A stretch of 64,000 nt of DNA, from contig JAVXUO010000204.1 in NCBI GenBank assembly GCA_033065855.1, forward strand, positions 1-64,000. Direction: 5' to 3'. The notes under the pieces are model-generated. The model was not told the DNA's origin and made no database searches. It was given only the letters and a program-made list of their open reading frames with translations. The stretch is from Escallonia rubra (taxonomy: Eukaryota > Streptophyta > Magnoliopsida > Escalloniales > Escalloniaceae). The position numbers were made by a program, and so were the translations under genes. Shown here piece after piece: positions 13,792-25,588 of this stretch. Each line of letters begins with the position of its first letter. Position 1 is the first letter of the stretch.

Positions 13792-14094
13792 ACTCCCTCT
13801 GTTCCTTTTTATTTGATTACCTTAACTTGCATGCTTATTTAGGATATAGTTATATTTTATGAGTTTTTCATTCTGCTCCAAAAGAGAGAAAGAAGGAGGG
13901 AGGGAAGAAAGTAGGTCATGAGAGAGAAAAATGTGTTGGAGGATTAAATGTAGGGAGAGAAGAAGAATAAAGAAAGTATAAGAAAGGTAAATATAGAAGC
14001 ATACCTACGGAATCTTCTTAACTTAGAAGGTGCTTAGTTCTTTTGGGACAACCAAAGGAAAAAAATATGATCAATTAATTAAGGACGGAGGGAG
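13792..14094. mobile_element. Stowaway-like MITE (Tc1/mariner type)
   Basis: Left end CTCCCTCTGTTCC and right end GGACGGAGGGAG are inverted and match the hallmark Stowaway terminus. Both are bordered by TA, the known Tc1/mariner target duplication (one extra A on the left). About 300 bp, no coding capacity, with a purine-rich GAGAGAAAGAAGGAGGG interior. Confidence 0.8.
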
Positions 14095-14096
14095 TA

Positions 14097-15419
14097 TTTC
14101 TCAAAAGCACTCTAGTTTTTACATCAATAATAATAATTGATTGTGTCACTTGTTGAGATGATTGTGTGTGGGCATTTATTAGCTCGGTTTAGATTAAGTA
14201 CAAAATTATTATATATATAATATTAGGTGCATTTTTATCCCACAACACACATATTTCTTTGTTTATCCTGTTATGAAATGCAAGAGTTCACATGTGAGAC
14301 ACATGCAATATGCGCGTGATTTGCACATGCGTGATTATGATGATTTGATAGCATTGCAGGACACTTTACCAAGCACAAAGTTTCTCTAAACTCCCCAAAA
14401 ATTGTTTTTTGTTGGATAATCTAAGAAGAGTAACCCTATACTACTAAGAATTCTTACTTGTAGCATGTAAGATGATTAGCTTCATCCTTTTTTGGGTAAT
14501 CAAACAATTGGAAGGTGTTATGCACCGAATTAGATGTACCACATGGTAGGTCTTATATACCTATGTCATACCCTAAAGCACAATTCCTAGCAATTGAAGA
14601 TAGGTGAATATGTAGAAAAGTGCCGATGTGGTAGCATCTTGACATTAGAAGTCTAATATAGGCTTGTCACTATGGTATAAATAAACAAAATGATACAACC
14701 TTATAAAAGCTAGTTAACTTTATTTTATTTATTATTATTATGGTTAGAACTGTATTTTATATAATTCGTCAGCATGGAGATTGAAACCGGCGACCTTGGG
14801 TTATCACTCAAGATTCTGTCATTTCTCAAGCCCTCGGAGGTTATTTATGTTATTCTATGAGATATTTCGACGTAATGACATACGTCTTGTGAATACCTTT
14901 TTCTCATAAAGACATCTCTAATTTCACTAACACGCTCCAATTTAATTTGCTTTCACAAACACATTAAATTAAATAACCACCGTAGAAAATCTTCACAGCA
15001 GAAGTGCTTAGAGGAGAGAACCACAAATATTTTCGAACTTCAATATACATAAATATCTTAACTTTAGCCAAGACAAAGAAGAAAAAATGACGGGTACACT
15101 GGAATTATGATAGATTAACAATGTATTTGAAGTTGTACTCTAGTATAATTTAACATATTGCCCTACCCTCTTCCCAACGTCTCTCATATATCTCTTACTC
15201 TTCAGACCATTGTGTTTTTCAATGCTTCATCTATGTGTTGTTCCTCTCCATTATCGTTATCATACTACGAACCTCAACCGCCCTCTTGTGCTCATCTTTC
15301 ATAGGCCATTAACATCATATATAGGAATGGAGTTAGTAATATGGAATTTTATAATACCAAGCTTGACCGTTGAAACATATTTTTATATAGATATTTTAAA
15401 ATGTGAAAACCAAACACAA
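14097..15419. other. Noncoding AT-rich DNA, no gene seen
   Basis: No conserved open frame, terminal repeat or RNA gene noticed. It contains an AT run near 14205-14222. Confidence 0.4.
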
Positions 15420-16690
15420 TCATAGAGTAGTTATTTGATATTTAACGTTTTTATTTTGTATCATTTTTTTTTCAAGATTTTTATGATAGTGTCACTTCTC
15501 ACCACTCTAAATAGGTAGTTGTCAAAATGGATATTCTCATTATATATAGTACGAGTTGTCATGCACACGCGATGCATGTGCGACTTATTCTTTATATAAA
15601 CGAGTCACCGTAACACACGCGATGTATATGCAAAAATAAAATTAATAGTACAAATTTTGTTATATATAAAAAAATTAAACATCACGTATACATGTTTATT
15701 GTCATATTCAGTAAATGAATCTTAAATAACTAGAAAAACAAGTTATCCATACGTGTCATAAATAAGTTAGCAAAATATTATTATCGTATCAAACTTGACC
15801 TTTAAATCCTTTTTAACTATTTTCTGATGAATTTTAACTTGTGAAAATTAAACATATTTTTATAAGTAGTTACATACGTACCCATTGATATTTTTATTTT
15901 GTGTCACTTTTAAAAAAAATTCTTGAAATGTCATTATTGTAAGCACCCATTGATATTAAAATTCTTGAAATATCATTTTGTCACTATTGTAAACAGATAT
16001 TTTACCATTTTATCCTCATTTTGAACACGTGTCGTCACAAGAATTACTTTCAGTGTAACACCGAAAAGGTATTACACAAAAAATGAAAAAGGTGTTCTCA
16101 TTATAAGTAATATAGATTAATAGTGTAAAATGTATAATCAATATGTTCACTGATATTCCACCCTAGATATAGATACGAGTTTCCATGTGTATGCATGATA
16201 ACATATAAACTGATAACAACATATGATCGATTGTAACTGGTATTGATGTCAAAGCTAACATAAAAAAGAAAGTATTGCACACATAATGCGCTTGCCAACG
16301 TAAAGTTGTTGAATTAAAATTTATTAAAAAATCAACCATGATAAAAGTTTTTGGAAAATTTTTTTAACAAACATGTCATTGAGGTAGTTATTTACTATTT
16401 AATATTTTTGTTTTGTGTCATATGTTAAGAATTTTCTCATAGTGCCAGGTATCACCATTTTAGATAGGTAGTTATGTAACACCAAAAGAAGTGTTACACT
16501 AAAATGAGTCATCGTAACACACGAGATTTTGTTAAAAAAAGAAAAAAATCATGCATCACATATAAACGTTTATTGTCATATTCAGTAAAATGGATTTTAA
16601 AATGCAGAAAATAAATTAATCATGTGTGTGGCAAAATAAGTTAGCAAAATATTATCATCGTAATAAAACTTAGATTTAATTTTAACTACA
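15420..16690. repeat. Internal duplication of a noncoding segment
   Basis: 15470-15800 and 16380-16680 are diverged direct copies. Both run through TTTTGTGTCA, a GATAGGTAGTT phrase, AACACACGNGAT, GTTTATTGTCATATTCAGTAAA, then AAATAAGTTAGCAAAATATTA. A third partial copy lies near 15880-16040. No coding sequence. Confidence 0.65.
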
Positions 16691-17468
16691 GTTTGGTATG
16701 CATTACGTACTATTTTGTTGTGACCAAAAATATTTTGTTGTTTGTTCTATGTATTTTATAAAAGTCATTCCATTCTGACAAATATTAAAACTACAATCTC
16801 ATAATAAATTAATTTAAGGCCTATAGCTGATTAAATGAAGTGAGGGATATCATATACCGTCTTCCGACTGTCTCACTGTCTCCTGATTAAAAATAGCCAT
16901 TCATTTAGCGTGACTCCATTCTTTTGTCACGCTATCTCCACATGGGGGATTTCTTGAACCATTTAATTTTTTTGCACAAACCCAATCGCTGAAAGATTTC
17001 AGCCATCAATTTGATTGTTGCCAAGTGGGTTATGAATGCCATTTACAGTTGGAGTAGGGTACAACATGTTGTATTTTTGTGTTTGTTTCAAAACAAATAA
17101 ATGCATGCGGGGCCCATATCTTATCTCTTGTCTCTTTTGTTGAAAGTTAGAGATCCAAAAATTGAAAATGGACTATATAGCGAGATCAATTAGCTGAAAT
17201 AGACTAAAATAGAGGTTAATAATCAATTATACTAAATTTGACACCAAAAAGTTTGGGTACACCTTACAAAGAACTTTAGTACTTGGTCTTTCAGACGGTT
17301 TGGAAGTGATGCACTATTAAAAAAAATCACTTAGCAAAACTTTCGATAACAACCAATAAAAGTCACGCACCTTCTCGCTTGCACCAGGTCAAAAATGACT
17401 GGCAAAATATCACCTCTTCATTCGTTCTTGTGGTCAATGTCGCGAACTCTGAAGATGTGTTTTGTTTG

Positions 17469-17470
<2 letters not shown>
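16691..17470. other. Noncoding, family R traces
   Basis: 17165-17470 follows the same phrases as 230-500 (AGAACTTT-GTACNTGGTCTTT, then CAATGTCGCGAAC and GAAGATG). Upstream 16691-17164 shows nothing recognisable. Confidence 0.45.

Positions 17471-17511
<41 letters not shown>
17471..17511. repeat. GA microsatellite
   Basis: About 20 uninterrupted GA dinucleotides. Confidence 0.95.
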
Positions 17512-17514
<3 letters not shown>

Positions 17515-18115
17515 TGAAATAATACACCACCAAACAATTTAATGTTCAAAATAAATAATACACCACCAAACATAATGTTCTAATAAAAAGTTCAAATTGA
17601 GAAAGCATAAAACCAATGCTTCAAACTTCAAAGCACGCTGCTACAATGTAGGTCCAATGCTCCAAAGAAAGGCTCAAAATGCACCCCACGAACCCAGTTA
17701 AACCACTATCATTTTTTACTGCAAAAAGTAAAGAAAAAGCAAGAAATTAAGACAAACAGATACACAAATATAGAGAACCGAATTAGGATAAGATACAATA
17801 TTCACAAGAATCTTACATCTGTAACACATGACTCGTGAACATCTTCGTTCTTAAAAAATTGTTGCGTATCTCGTACATGCTAAATTAGATATAGTTCAAA
17901 CACAATGTTGTAAACTTACAAGTGTGCCTTAGAGTTCAACGCGTAGCCTAATGTAACTCCACAAATGCACTTCGTTCACCTTTTACTTTTATAACCCACG
18001 TCCAGTCTTGACCACACGTTTCTTACGTAGGATCCAACAATACAGTAACCCCCATGATTCCACAAATATCCAACCAATATTTATTGAGCTTTTCAAGCAT
18101 ATATTCTTGGCCATA
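17512..18115. other. Noncoding, nothing recognised
   Basis: AT-rich flank of the large hAT element, with a short direct repeat ATAATACACCACCAAACA at about 17519 and 17558. Confidence 0.4.
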
Positions 18116-18747
18116 CTTTTAATTAGGGGTGCAACTTGGGCAGGCTGGACGGGCTCAAGGGTTAGACCATGACCAGCCCACTCTCCAAAAGTCGTGCCCA
18201 TGTCCAGCCCAGCCCATTTACGGGCCAAATATTATGTGTCTACGCCAAGCCCATCAAAATTTTGGTGGACACGGGCTGGACGCGGGCGGTCCACGAGTTG
18301 TCGATGGTTAAGAATTACTTTTTTTAAAAACGATTTCGAAATATATCATTGATCATCCAACTCTACAATTCAGTCATGATAATGAAATAAAGTACATTAA
18401 AATCTCAAAAAAAAACTTAAATATAAGCATGGAAACAACTATTTGGAACATAATGAGAGAAAAAGATAAGAATCTCTAATCCTATAATAAGAAATAAAGT
18501 AGAAAAAGTAAGGTCTTCAAATATCTTTAAACATGAACAAAAATGGAAACCGTCACTCAACCTCGTTCAGAAAAATAATACAAGAATATGAGCCTATCTT
18601 TCGCTTTGAGACTTTAACTTTGTCGAAGTGGGGGCTGAGAGTTCAGAAAGTATAAAAAAGAAATAGAGTAGTATTCTAATAGGTTAAGAGTTTGAGGGTC
18701 GAGATTGCATAGACTTACGTGATCCACAGTTTTTAATGACTAAAGGA

Positions 18748-18752
<5 letters not shown>

Positions 18753-18820
<68 letters not shown>

Positions 18821-18855
18821 ATTTGTGTATATATATATTTGTGTATATATATATG
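18753..18855. repeat. AT microsatellite left of the MULE
   Basis: Nearly pure AT with TTTGTGT interruptions. It resumes at 25978-26035, so the MULE was inserted inside one tract. This hides the exact MULE target duplication. Confidence 0.95.
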
Positions 18856-19145
18856 GGAGCTGATCTGTTGAGAGCGCGGGTAAAATGAGATATTTTATAA
18901 GCGCGATCTGACCGTCCATCCAGAAAGATAGACGGCCCAGATCGTGCTTTTTTCAAAAACTGTCAGTCGTCCGCCATACAGTGTAGCGGACGTACTTTTT
19001 TACCTTTTTGCCCCTCTGCGCCCGTTCGCTACACTGTATAGCGGACAACATTAAATTACTGACACGGGACAGCAAAAAGACGTCCGCTATACAGTGTAGC
19101 AGACGTCCCATACGCTGACACCTGTCAGGCCCTGTCCCGTCAGTC
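18856..19145. repeat. MULE left terminal inverted repeat
   Basis: Matches the reverse complement of 25670-25977 throughout: the outer GGAGCTGAT...GCGCGATCTG block, the CCATAC palindrome, the CTTTTTGCCCCTC stretch, the ACAACATTAAATTACTGACACGGGACAGC block and the CCTGTC inner edge. It has about 17 bp less than the right copy because the right copy duplicates a GATGGATGGCCAGAT segment. Confidence 0.9.
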
Positions 19146-19278
19146 CTTTTCGGCAATGACGGTTATCTTGTCCTTATCTATCACGTCAACAGTGTCCGCT
19201 ACACAGTGTAGCGGACGTAATAGCCATCCGCGATACTGTATAGCGAACGTAAGACATCCGCGATACTGTATAGCGGAC
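18968..19278 (+). promoter_or_regulatory. Palindrome array L (6 units), upstream of PMD
   Basis: Units begin at about 18968, 19024, 19082, 19194, 19226 and 19256. Each approximates GTCCGCTA-N7-TAGCGGAC, the centre being CACTGTA or its reverse complement. The last two units have CCGCGATACTGTATAGCG. The array ends about 20-140 bp before the likely PMD transcription start and leader exon. A regulatory role is inferred from position only. Confidence 0.75.
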
Positions 19279-19415
19279 GGTCACTATACATTCGAAAAAC
19301 AGTAACTAAGACTCTCTTCTCCGCTCTTTCTACTCACAAAATTTTCCAGCGGCGTTGGCAAGCAGATCGGCGCAATTCCGTCTTAAGAACACCTTTAATA
19401 CCCTAAATCGATCAC

Positions 19416-19886
19416 GTAAGTTCACAAAATCTATACTTTTTTTTGTTAGTAATCGATAGTTGTGATGAATATTGCGTTTCATATATGTATGTTTTTCTTC
19501 ATGTGCAAGCGTTTGTAAAATCCGATTCCGTATATGTATATATATCTATTATACATATGAGTATATATGCTAACATTGCATGCATTATGCATGTGCTTGC
19601 GTTATATGTAATATGCATGTGCTAGCTTTTGTTTATAATCGATAGTTGTGATGAATATTGCGTTTTATATATGTATGTTTTTGTTCATGTGCTAGCGTTT
19701 GTAAAATCCGATTCCGTATATGTATATATATCTATTATACATATGAGTACATTTGCTAACATTGTATGCATTATGCATGTGCTTGCGTTATATGTATTAT
19801 ACATGTGCTAGCGTAGTATTTTTGCGAGCGATTATCAAAATCCAAAACGTATAATTTAAACTGAGAAGGTTTTTCCATAATTTCAG
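19416..19886 (+). other. Predicted 5' UTR intron of the PMD gene
   Basis: A good donor, CAC|GTAAGT, at 19416 and a good acceptor, TTTCAG, ending at 19886, ten bases before the PMD start codon. The transposase gene has a similar leader intron (25446-25056), which supports the reading. Confidence 0.55.
19443..19811. repeat. Two tandem 186-bp units in the PMD leader intron
   Basis: 19443-19628 and 19629-19811 are nearly identical direct copies (both start TAATCGATAGTTGTGATGAA and include ATCCGATTCCGTATATGTAT). The parallel 60-codon frames they contain are a by-product. Confidence 0.9.
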
Positions 19887-19895
19887 TTGCAAAAA

Positions 19896-21249
19896 ATGGA
19901 ATTTAACCCTAGACCAGAAGACCCATCCGTATTATACGACCAAGCCAACCATATCAACACACTCATATGGGATGGTGGAGTAAGATACATTATTTATCAA
20001 CTTTCTTATTCTTACGAACGTTGTATATACCGTTTGTTTTGCTTAAATTGTATTTATTAATTCGTAGGAAAGAGAACTTCTCACAGTAGAAGTATCTCGC
20101 GAGTTCACATCGTGGAAACTGAACACCGCCCAGAAGAGGATACTGCGTGGAATTGGGTTTGGGATTTTCACGCATGGGCAGATATTTCAACAGCTTGACT
20201 GGCCGTTGATAGGTGCCCTTGTTGAGAGGTGGAGAAGTGAAACGAATACGTTTCATTTCCCGCTCGGAGAGATGACAATTACCCTAGAAGATGTAGGGTT
20301 CATCTTAGGGTTGCCGGTGACGGGGCGGCCGGTAATTGCTCCTCCGTCAGAAGCAACGAATAAGAGAACCTCTAGGGACTACTTAACTTCGATACCCCAG
20401 GATCAATTTAGCAGTGGTGGTATCAAGTTGAAGTGGTTGGTAGATACCTACGGGGTTTTGCCGGAAAACTATACGGGCCATGACCTTGTGCTGTACACAC
20501 AAGCCTTCCTCTGGTGGGTGATGGGGGCAATATTATTCCCAACGACGTCGAAGAACACGGTCAGCGTGAGATATTTACCGTTGTTGGGTAACCTGGCTGA
20601 GGTTGGAGATTATGCATGGGGTGCGGCGGTTCTTTCGTATCTATACCGAGCATTGCACAAGGCAACGAGGCCCGACTCCAAAGCCATATGTGCATGTCTC
20701 TCGCTATTGCAGGTATATCATATAAATCCTGTCTTCGTCATTGTTTTTTTTTTTGGTTTTTGCTTTTGTTGAATCGACGATATAACTATAATTTGCCCAT
20801 GTTCTCAGGTGTGGTCTTATGAACATCTTGCTCCAGGTGCACCAACGCGTAGGGATGAAACCGATAGAGTGTGGCCTCGGTTGCGTGCTTGGGAGTACAG
20901 CCGGAAGAATAGCCACTACCGCAGGAGAGTCGATCCCCATCACAACATCACGTACTATCGAGGGGAGTTCGACCGTCTATCTCCGGGCCAAATGCATTGG
21001 GCACCGTACATACGTTTGGCGCGATGGGTAGAAGAGTCGTTCGTCTTCACGCTCTCCGGGTTGCAGCGCACACCCCTCATCCACTTCGAGGTCGCAGAGT
21101 GGCAGCTGCATGACCGAGCAATGCGCCATTTTGAGTTGGAGCAGGGATTGCCAGCCGGTGCCCCAGATATGAGGGTTAACAGGGAACCACCGGATGTCGG
21201 GCGGTTTGGCAAGGCCAATGCGCAAGAATTGTGCGCGGCCCAGATATGA
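19896..21249 (+). CDS. Plant mobile domain (PMD / MAIN-like) protein
   Basis: Three coding exons: 19896-19979, 20068-20712 and 20809-21249, joined by GT-AG introns in phase 0, giving 389 aa. The ATG at 19896 starts a peptide with the PMD opening DPSVLYDQANHINTLIW. Exon 2 has the family core FPLGEMTITLEDVGFILGLP and ends in LLQ; exon 3 resumes with VWSYEHLAPG and a conserved WPRLRAW block. PMD proteins (relatives of MAIN and MAIL1) are nuclear factors linked to silencing of TEs and to genome stability, and TE-borne forms are known. The frame is undamaged. A 26-bp direct repeat 77 bp apart (21164 and 21241) places the stop codon in the second copy, so the C-terminus may have been shortened. Function in the element is not known. 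Confidence 0.88.
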
Positions 21250-21680
21250 GGGTTAACAGGGACCCATTTATGAGGGTGCACAGCTGAGGATCTCACGTCA
21301 TAATGGTGCAGATCATTGTCTGCAACTTGGACCAGAAAATGGTTGGCACGAACCAGACACTTAGTTCCGACCTTCCCGAACCCCGGCCTAAGCAGAGGCC
21401 TTATGTCCGCTATATAGTAGAGCTAGACTTTGGTGTCCCCTATGTAGTAGAGCTAGACTTTGTAGCGTAATGCAGTTTTAATAAATTGGAAGAAATTGGC
21501 GCCCGAAGACTTGTTTTAGCGACGGAATCAACAATCTCAATATCGATAAACAATAAATAACGTTCGATTCACAATCAACGATCTCAATATATCGAGGGAA
21601 TCTCAAACTGCACAATTAAGCGAGAATATAAATTTGGAAACATAATGAACAAGAACATAATTTTTTTTATTATTAATAAA
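21250..21680. other. Intergenic DNA between PMD and B3 genes
   Basis: Holds the second copy of the 26-bp repeat, a degenerate palindrome half (GTCCGCTATATAGTAG at 21402) and a duplicated TAGTAGAGCTAGACTTTG. The converging 3' ends of PMD and B3 meet here. No further gene seen. Confidence 0.5.
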
Positions 21681-22149
21681 TTAGGGTTCACATTGGGGGA
21701 AAGAAATTTTTTCACAAGCGCTCCGATCAAAGATTACAGCTTGAAAATCCCACCACCCAAGGTGTTCAAACACTACAAAGTCCCCGAGTTCGAGGCCATG
21801 CTGGCGCACAAAGACGTTTCAACCCTCTGTGAATTGCTTTCTTTCAGGTCGGCCGGGCTTCAGCGTGATTTCAACCTGCCATGCCCCCTTGCGGCTATAT
21901 AATCTTGCACTGTCATGAATTGTTGTAAATTGATTGGTAAAAGCTTCCGGTAAGTCCTAACAAATACAATACAAAAAATAGGTTAGTTTTTAACCAAAAG
22001 AACAAACTTTTAACACACGAAAATACAGAGAAAGAGGGATGGCCTACAAGTTCATTCTCAAATCCCGGCATCATGACTTTGAAAAGGTGCTTGCCCACCA
22101 GGTGCAAGTTGGCAATAAAATCGTAGGTGGTCTCCGGAGATGAAGCCAT
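21681..22149 (-). pseudogene. B3 DNA-binding domain gene (REM-like), one nonsense codon
   Basis: Two exons on the minus strand: 22149-22048 and 21956-21681, with a 91-bp GT-AG phase 0 intron (acceptor TTTGTTAG). The spliced product is about 125 codons, about one B3 domain. It shows the usual B3 order: KHLFKVMMPGF (strand 1), DLPEAFTNQF, GAWQVEITLKPG, then GLELGDFVVFEHLG and FQAVIFDRSACEK. The single break is TGA at 21821-21819, at the position of the conserved tryptophan of the B3 FxxGW motif. B3 domains are plant-specific DNA-binding folds; single small ones are typical of the REM group. Neither exon alone makes a long open frame, so the gene is easily missed. It lies 160 bp downstream of palindrome array C. 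The nonsense codon could be a recent mutation of this copy. Confidence 0.8.
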
Positions 22150-22308
22150 CGAGGTCGGCGTTGAGGGGAGGACGGTGGTGTCGCCGGAGATGTGGGTCGC
22201 CGTAGATGGGGTGGCGGCTTGGGTTAGATGTTCGAGACAGAGAGAATATAGCGGACTGATAAAAGCTGATTGCCCGATCTGATTAATATATATAATAGGA
22301 TAGAGTTA

Positions 22309-22600
22309 TCCGCTACATTGTATAGCGGACATAAAAGAAGACGAAGCGATGTCGTCCGCTACATTGTATAACGGACATAAAGGAAGACCAAAAGTTTTTC
22401 TGCGATGCCGTCCGCTACATTGTATAGCGGACATAAAAGAAAACCAAAAGTTTTTCTGCGATTCCGTCCTCCACATTGAATAGCGGACGTAAAAGCCAAA
22501 TGTTGTTTCTGTGATTCCATCCGCTATATTGTGTAGCGGACATGAAGAGCACCAAAAAATTAGGGGTCTGCATATCCGTCCGCTACATAGTGTAGCGGAC
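22309..22600 (-). promoter_or_regulatory. Palindrome array C (6 units), upstream of B3
   Basis: Units start at about 22309, 22354, 22410, 22466, 22519 and 22578, spaced 45-59 bp, each near GTCCGCTA-N7-TAGCGGAC with centre CATTGTA rather than CACTGTA. Spacers share AAAGTTTTTCTGCGAT. The array sits between the transposase stop and the B3 start, so it is upstream of B3. Role inferred. Confidence 0.75.
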
Positions 22601-22748
22601 GGGGATAGCAAACAAAAAAAAAAAACTTAGACTTAGATTTGATGGCCTCTCATATAGGTCCATCAGAAAAAAATTCCAGTATTCGGTCGAAAAATTATTA
22701 GAAAAAAATTACAATAAATTATTACAAATGTCAAACTTATACAAAAAA

Positions 22749-25042
22749 TTAAAGGTCCACTGCAGCTTGTTCGTCCTCATCTTTGGCGTCATCTTCTTCC
22801 CCGTCTTGCAAACCCCCTGAACTTATCCCCAGTGCCTTGTAATGGTTCCGCTTGTCGTGGTCGGTCATTTTGTTGCACAATGCACACCTTCGTAGCTTTT
22901 TAGGTTGAGTTGTCGTTTCAATAGAGCTTTTCATCCGCGTAGATCTCTTGCGGCCTTTCGTTTGCGATATAATTGTATCCAACGGTCGGATATCATTGTC
23001 GTCTTCCTCCCCCGGCTCGTCATCTTCTGACCCCGTCGTAGGCTCGGTGTCAACCGCATTGGTGACGGAAGCTGCTTCCAACTGGTCGACGATGGGCTCT
23101 TGCTGCTGAGCTACCTCGAGGAGATGTTTATAACCGACCATTGTAGCAGCAGCCTTTACGGACAAACGGGTGAGCATCGTCACCAGATGATTATACCGCA
23201 ACGTCTCTGATTCTTCAAAGTCAGTATACGGGTGCTCCGGAAAGGCAATGGTACCGTGCAACCTGTTTGCACCTTTCGTCCACCGTGGCAAGACGTATTT
23301 ATCGGGGATTGTCCTGATATTCTTCTGGGTGAAAAACCGCAGAATGTGTCTACATAGGATGCCATGGAACTCAAACTTCTTGCAAACACATGTCACCGAG
23401 TCCGTCAATACATCGTGGCTCACCGTATACATTCTTCGCAGCTTCTCAGGAACGAGGTCATTCACGAGCGAATAAACCTTGTACTCACCCGTAGACTTTT
23501 CTGCCACCTTGTTTATACAGTATCGTCCCGATTTTTGCAGCTCTACTTGGTATAGCAAAAAGATCTCCTTCGTATAGACTTTGGTACCGTTTAGCTCCAG
23601 CGGGGTCTCAAGCAACCTTCTCCTCTGTTTGTACGTGGTTGCAAAGTCTACAGCCCTTTCTTTCACGAATAACGACGCAACCGCTTTCTGTGCAGATGTG
23701 ACGAAACTCTTCAAATTGGTAGCTGTACCCACGTAACCATCGAACGTGGCATTCATAGATTCACTCATGCCCGTGGTTTTCATGCGCGCAGAAAAATGCC
23801 TTCTCGTGTAAACGCCAATACATTGCTCTTTGAGCTCGTACAGGTGCTGGAGCCAGTCGTTGTCTTGCAATGAGTAATCCTCAACAAGATTTTCCCACCT
23901 CTCCTCAAATTCCTCAATCGTTAACGACTTGCTAACGCACGTGTCAAAACCCTGTTTAAAGTCTGGAAACTTTGCATACACGTGATGCAAAAGTTCGGGG
24001 TATTTGTTGCTTATGTGCCACGTGCACAAGTTGTGTCGAGTATCTGGGAAGACGGTGGCAATAGCCTTCTTCATTGCCAAATCTTGATCGGTGATGATAA
24101 CCTTCGGTGCTTTGTTGTTCATGGCTTCCAGCCACGCCCTAAACAACCATTCAAAAGAACTCTCGCTCTCGTCCCTTAACAAGGTGAACCCGAACAGGAT
24201 GGAGTGATAATGATGATTGACCCCCAAGAAAGGGGCGAACGACATCGAGTACTTGTTGGTACGGTATGTGGTGTCGAACATCACGACATCCCTAAAATGC
24301 TTATAAGCAAGCCTCGAACGACCGTCGACCCAAAAAATTGTGCTAACTCGATGCTCGTCGTCAAGTTTATAATCGAAGGTAAAATGTGGGTCCTCCATCT
24401 GCATCCGTTTCAATAGGATCATTGTGGATTGAGTATCATTGAGGTCATATGCGGCTCGTCTATGGGTTCGGACCGCGTTACGAACGTCTATCGTGTTAAA
24501 GTTCAAATTTTGAATTCCCCCAGCCTGTTCAGCAAGAACATTAACAATCTCGGTAGGTCCTATCCGCGCATCGGTCATTGTGTGAATTAGGCTTCTCACG
24601 ACCTTACCCATCTTCTTGTGTTGATGCATCTGACTCACCTTAGAAGGGGTTACTAATGGGTGATTGTGTGCCAGTTCCAGGCTGGTAATAAGCCAATGAT
24701 CTTGCTTGGCTTTATAGCTTACGAACATCTTGACCTTGCAATTCGTTCGCGCAAAGCAGTCCCGTCTTCTGCGCGAATATCCTATTTCGTCATCACTGTC
24801 ATCGTTGCCTACGCGTGTCTCATTATGCACTGGGTTTCTGCCCCTATGACACTCGTATAAGCGAGAGCATATCTTTTTCGTTATGTTGCTCGTTCTTGAA
24901 GTCTTTATTCTAATGCCAAATCCAACCCTCAGTGAATACGCTCGGAAGCATTCTCCAGCTTCTTCCAATGTTTGAAAGGTTCGTCCTAGATACGGATCAC
25001 TAGCATCTACGGGGGTGTTGGATTCGACATGAAATCAGACAT
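22749..25042 (-). CDS. MULE transposase with FAR1, DDE and SWIM domains
   Basis: One uninterrupted frame of at least 739 codons from 24968 to 22749, open upstream to 25034. The FAR1-type WRKY-GCM1 zinc finger (about residues 5-105, ending in HNHP) precedes the MULE catalytic core with FDTTY and ITDQD acid residues (about 225-300). A SWIM finger (CVCKKFEFHGILCRH, about 530-545) and a C-terminal CALC...H knuckle follow. The family cuts and joins TIR-ended DNA in the nucleus. The start is unclear: ATG at 25042 opens a peptide of 11 codons ending at the G5 run 25011-25015, where the frame is off by one base from the rest. A small indel or a later start would explain this. A leader intron (25446-25056) precedes it. 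Acts on the flanking TIRs, by inference. Confidence 0.85.
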
Positions 25043-25055
25043 TGTGAAACAAGAC

Positions 25056-25446
25056 CTATGTAGAAATAGACTACGCTTAACAATCAAATGACATTTTCAA
25101 CTGAAAATATTACCTAAAAATTAGCACTGACGAATATACCACATACATAATCTCAAAAGTCTCCTATTTTGCTAATTATAGATTCATTGAACATAACAAA
25201 TTAAAATTACTAAGATAAATAGACAAATTCATCATGCCAAAATACAACAAACGTATCTCAAAAAAATCGAATTTAAATAGAATAAATGCGTCGAAGTTAG
25301 CGAACCTCAAAAAATTCGAAATTAATTACAATGAATTTGTTCCAAGTTAACAAATTAATTTCTACAACATCACAAGTTGAGGAATAGAGTGACAAATTTC
25401 TAGAACATCACCAATAATCTATACTCTTTTGAGATCAGAAACTTAC
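25056..25446 (-). other. Predicted 5' UTR intron of the transposase
   Basis: On the minus strand the donor AAG|GTAAGT lies at 25446 and the acceptor CATAG at 25056, 13 bases before the ATG at 25042. It matches the layout of the PMD gene. Confidence 0.5.
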
Positions 25447-25588
25447 CTTGCTTGAATGAAGCTTGAAGCAAGTATTACCCGAAGCTTGAGGGGAGCAGAA
25501 AATGAATGGAAGCAAGTGAATCTGAAGGAGAATAAAATTTTGCCGAAAGAGCTGAGAATTAGGGAACTTTTGGTTTGTATGGAAATAA

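Noticed and set aside
15210..15425. 71-codon frame in AT-rich DNA
   Set aside because: No homologous features, no codon bias and no conserved copy.
21645..21902. 85-codon plus-strand frame between PMD and palindrome array C
   Set aside because: It lies exactly opposite the second exon of the B3 gene; the B3 reading has a recognisable domain, this one does not.
18968..22600. CRISPR-like array of spaced palindromes
   Set aside because: The units are in a plant TE with irregular spacing and no cas genes; CRISPR arrays are prokaryotic.
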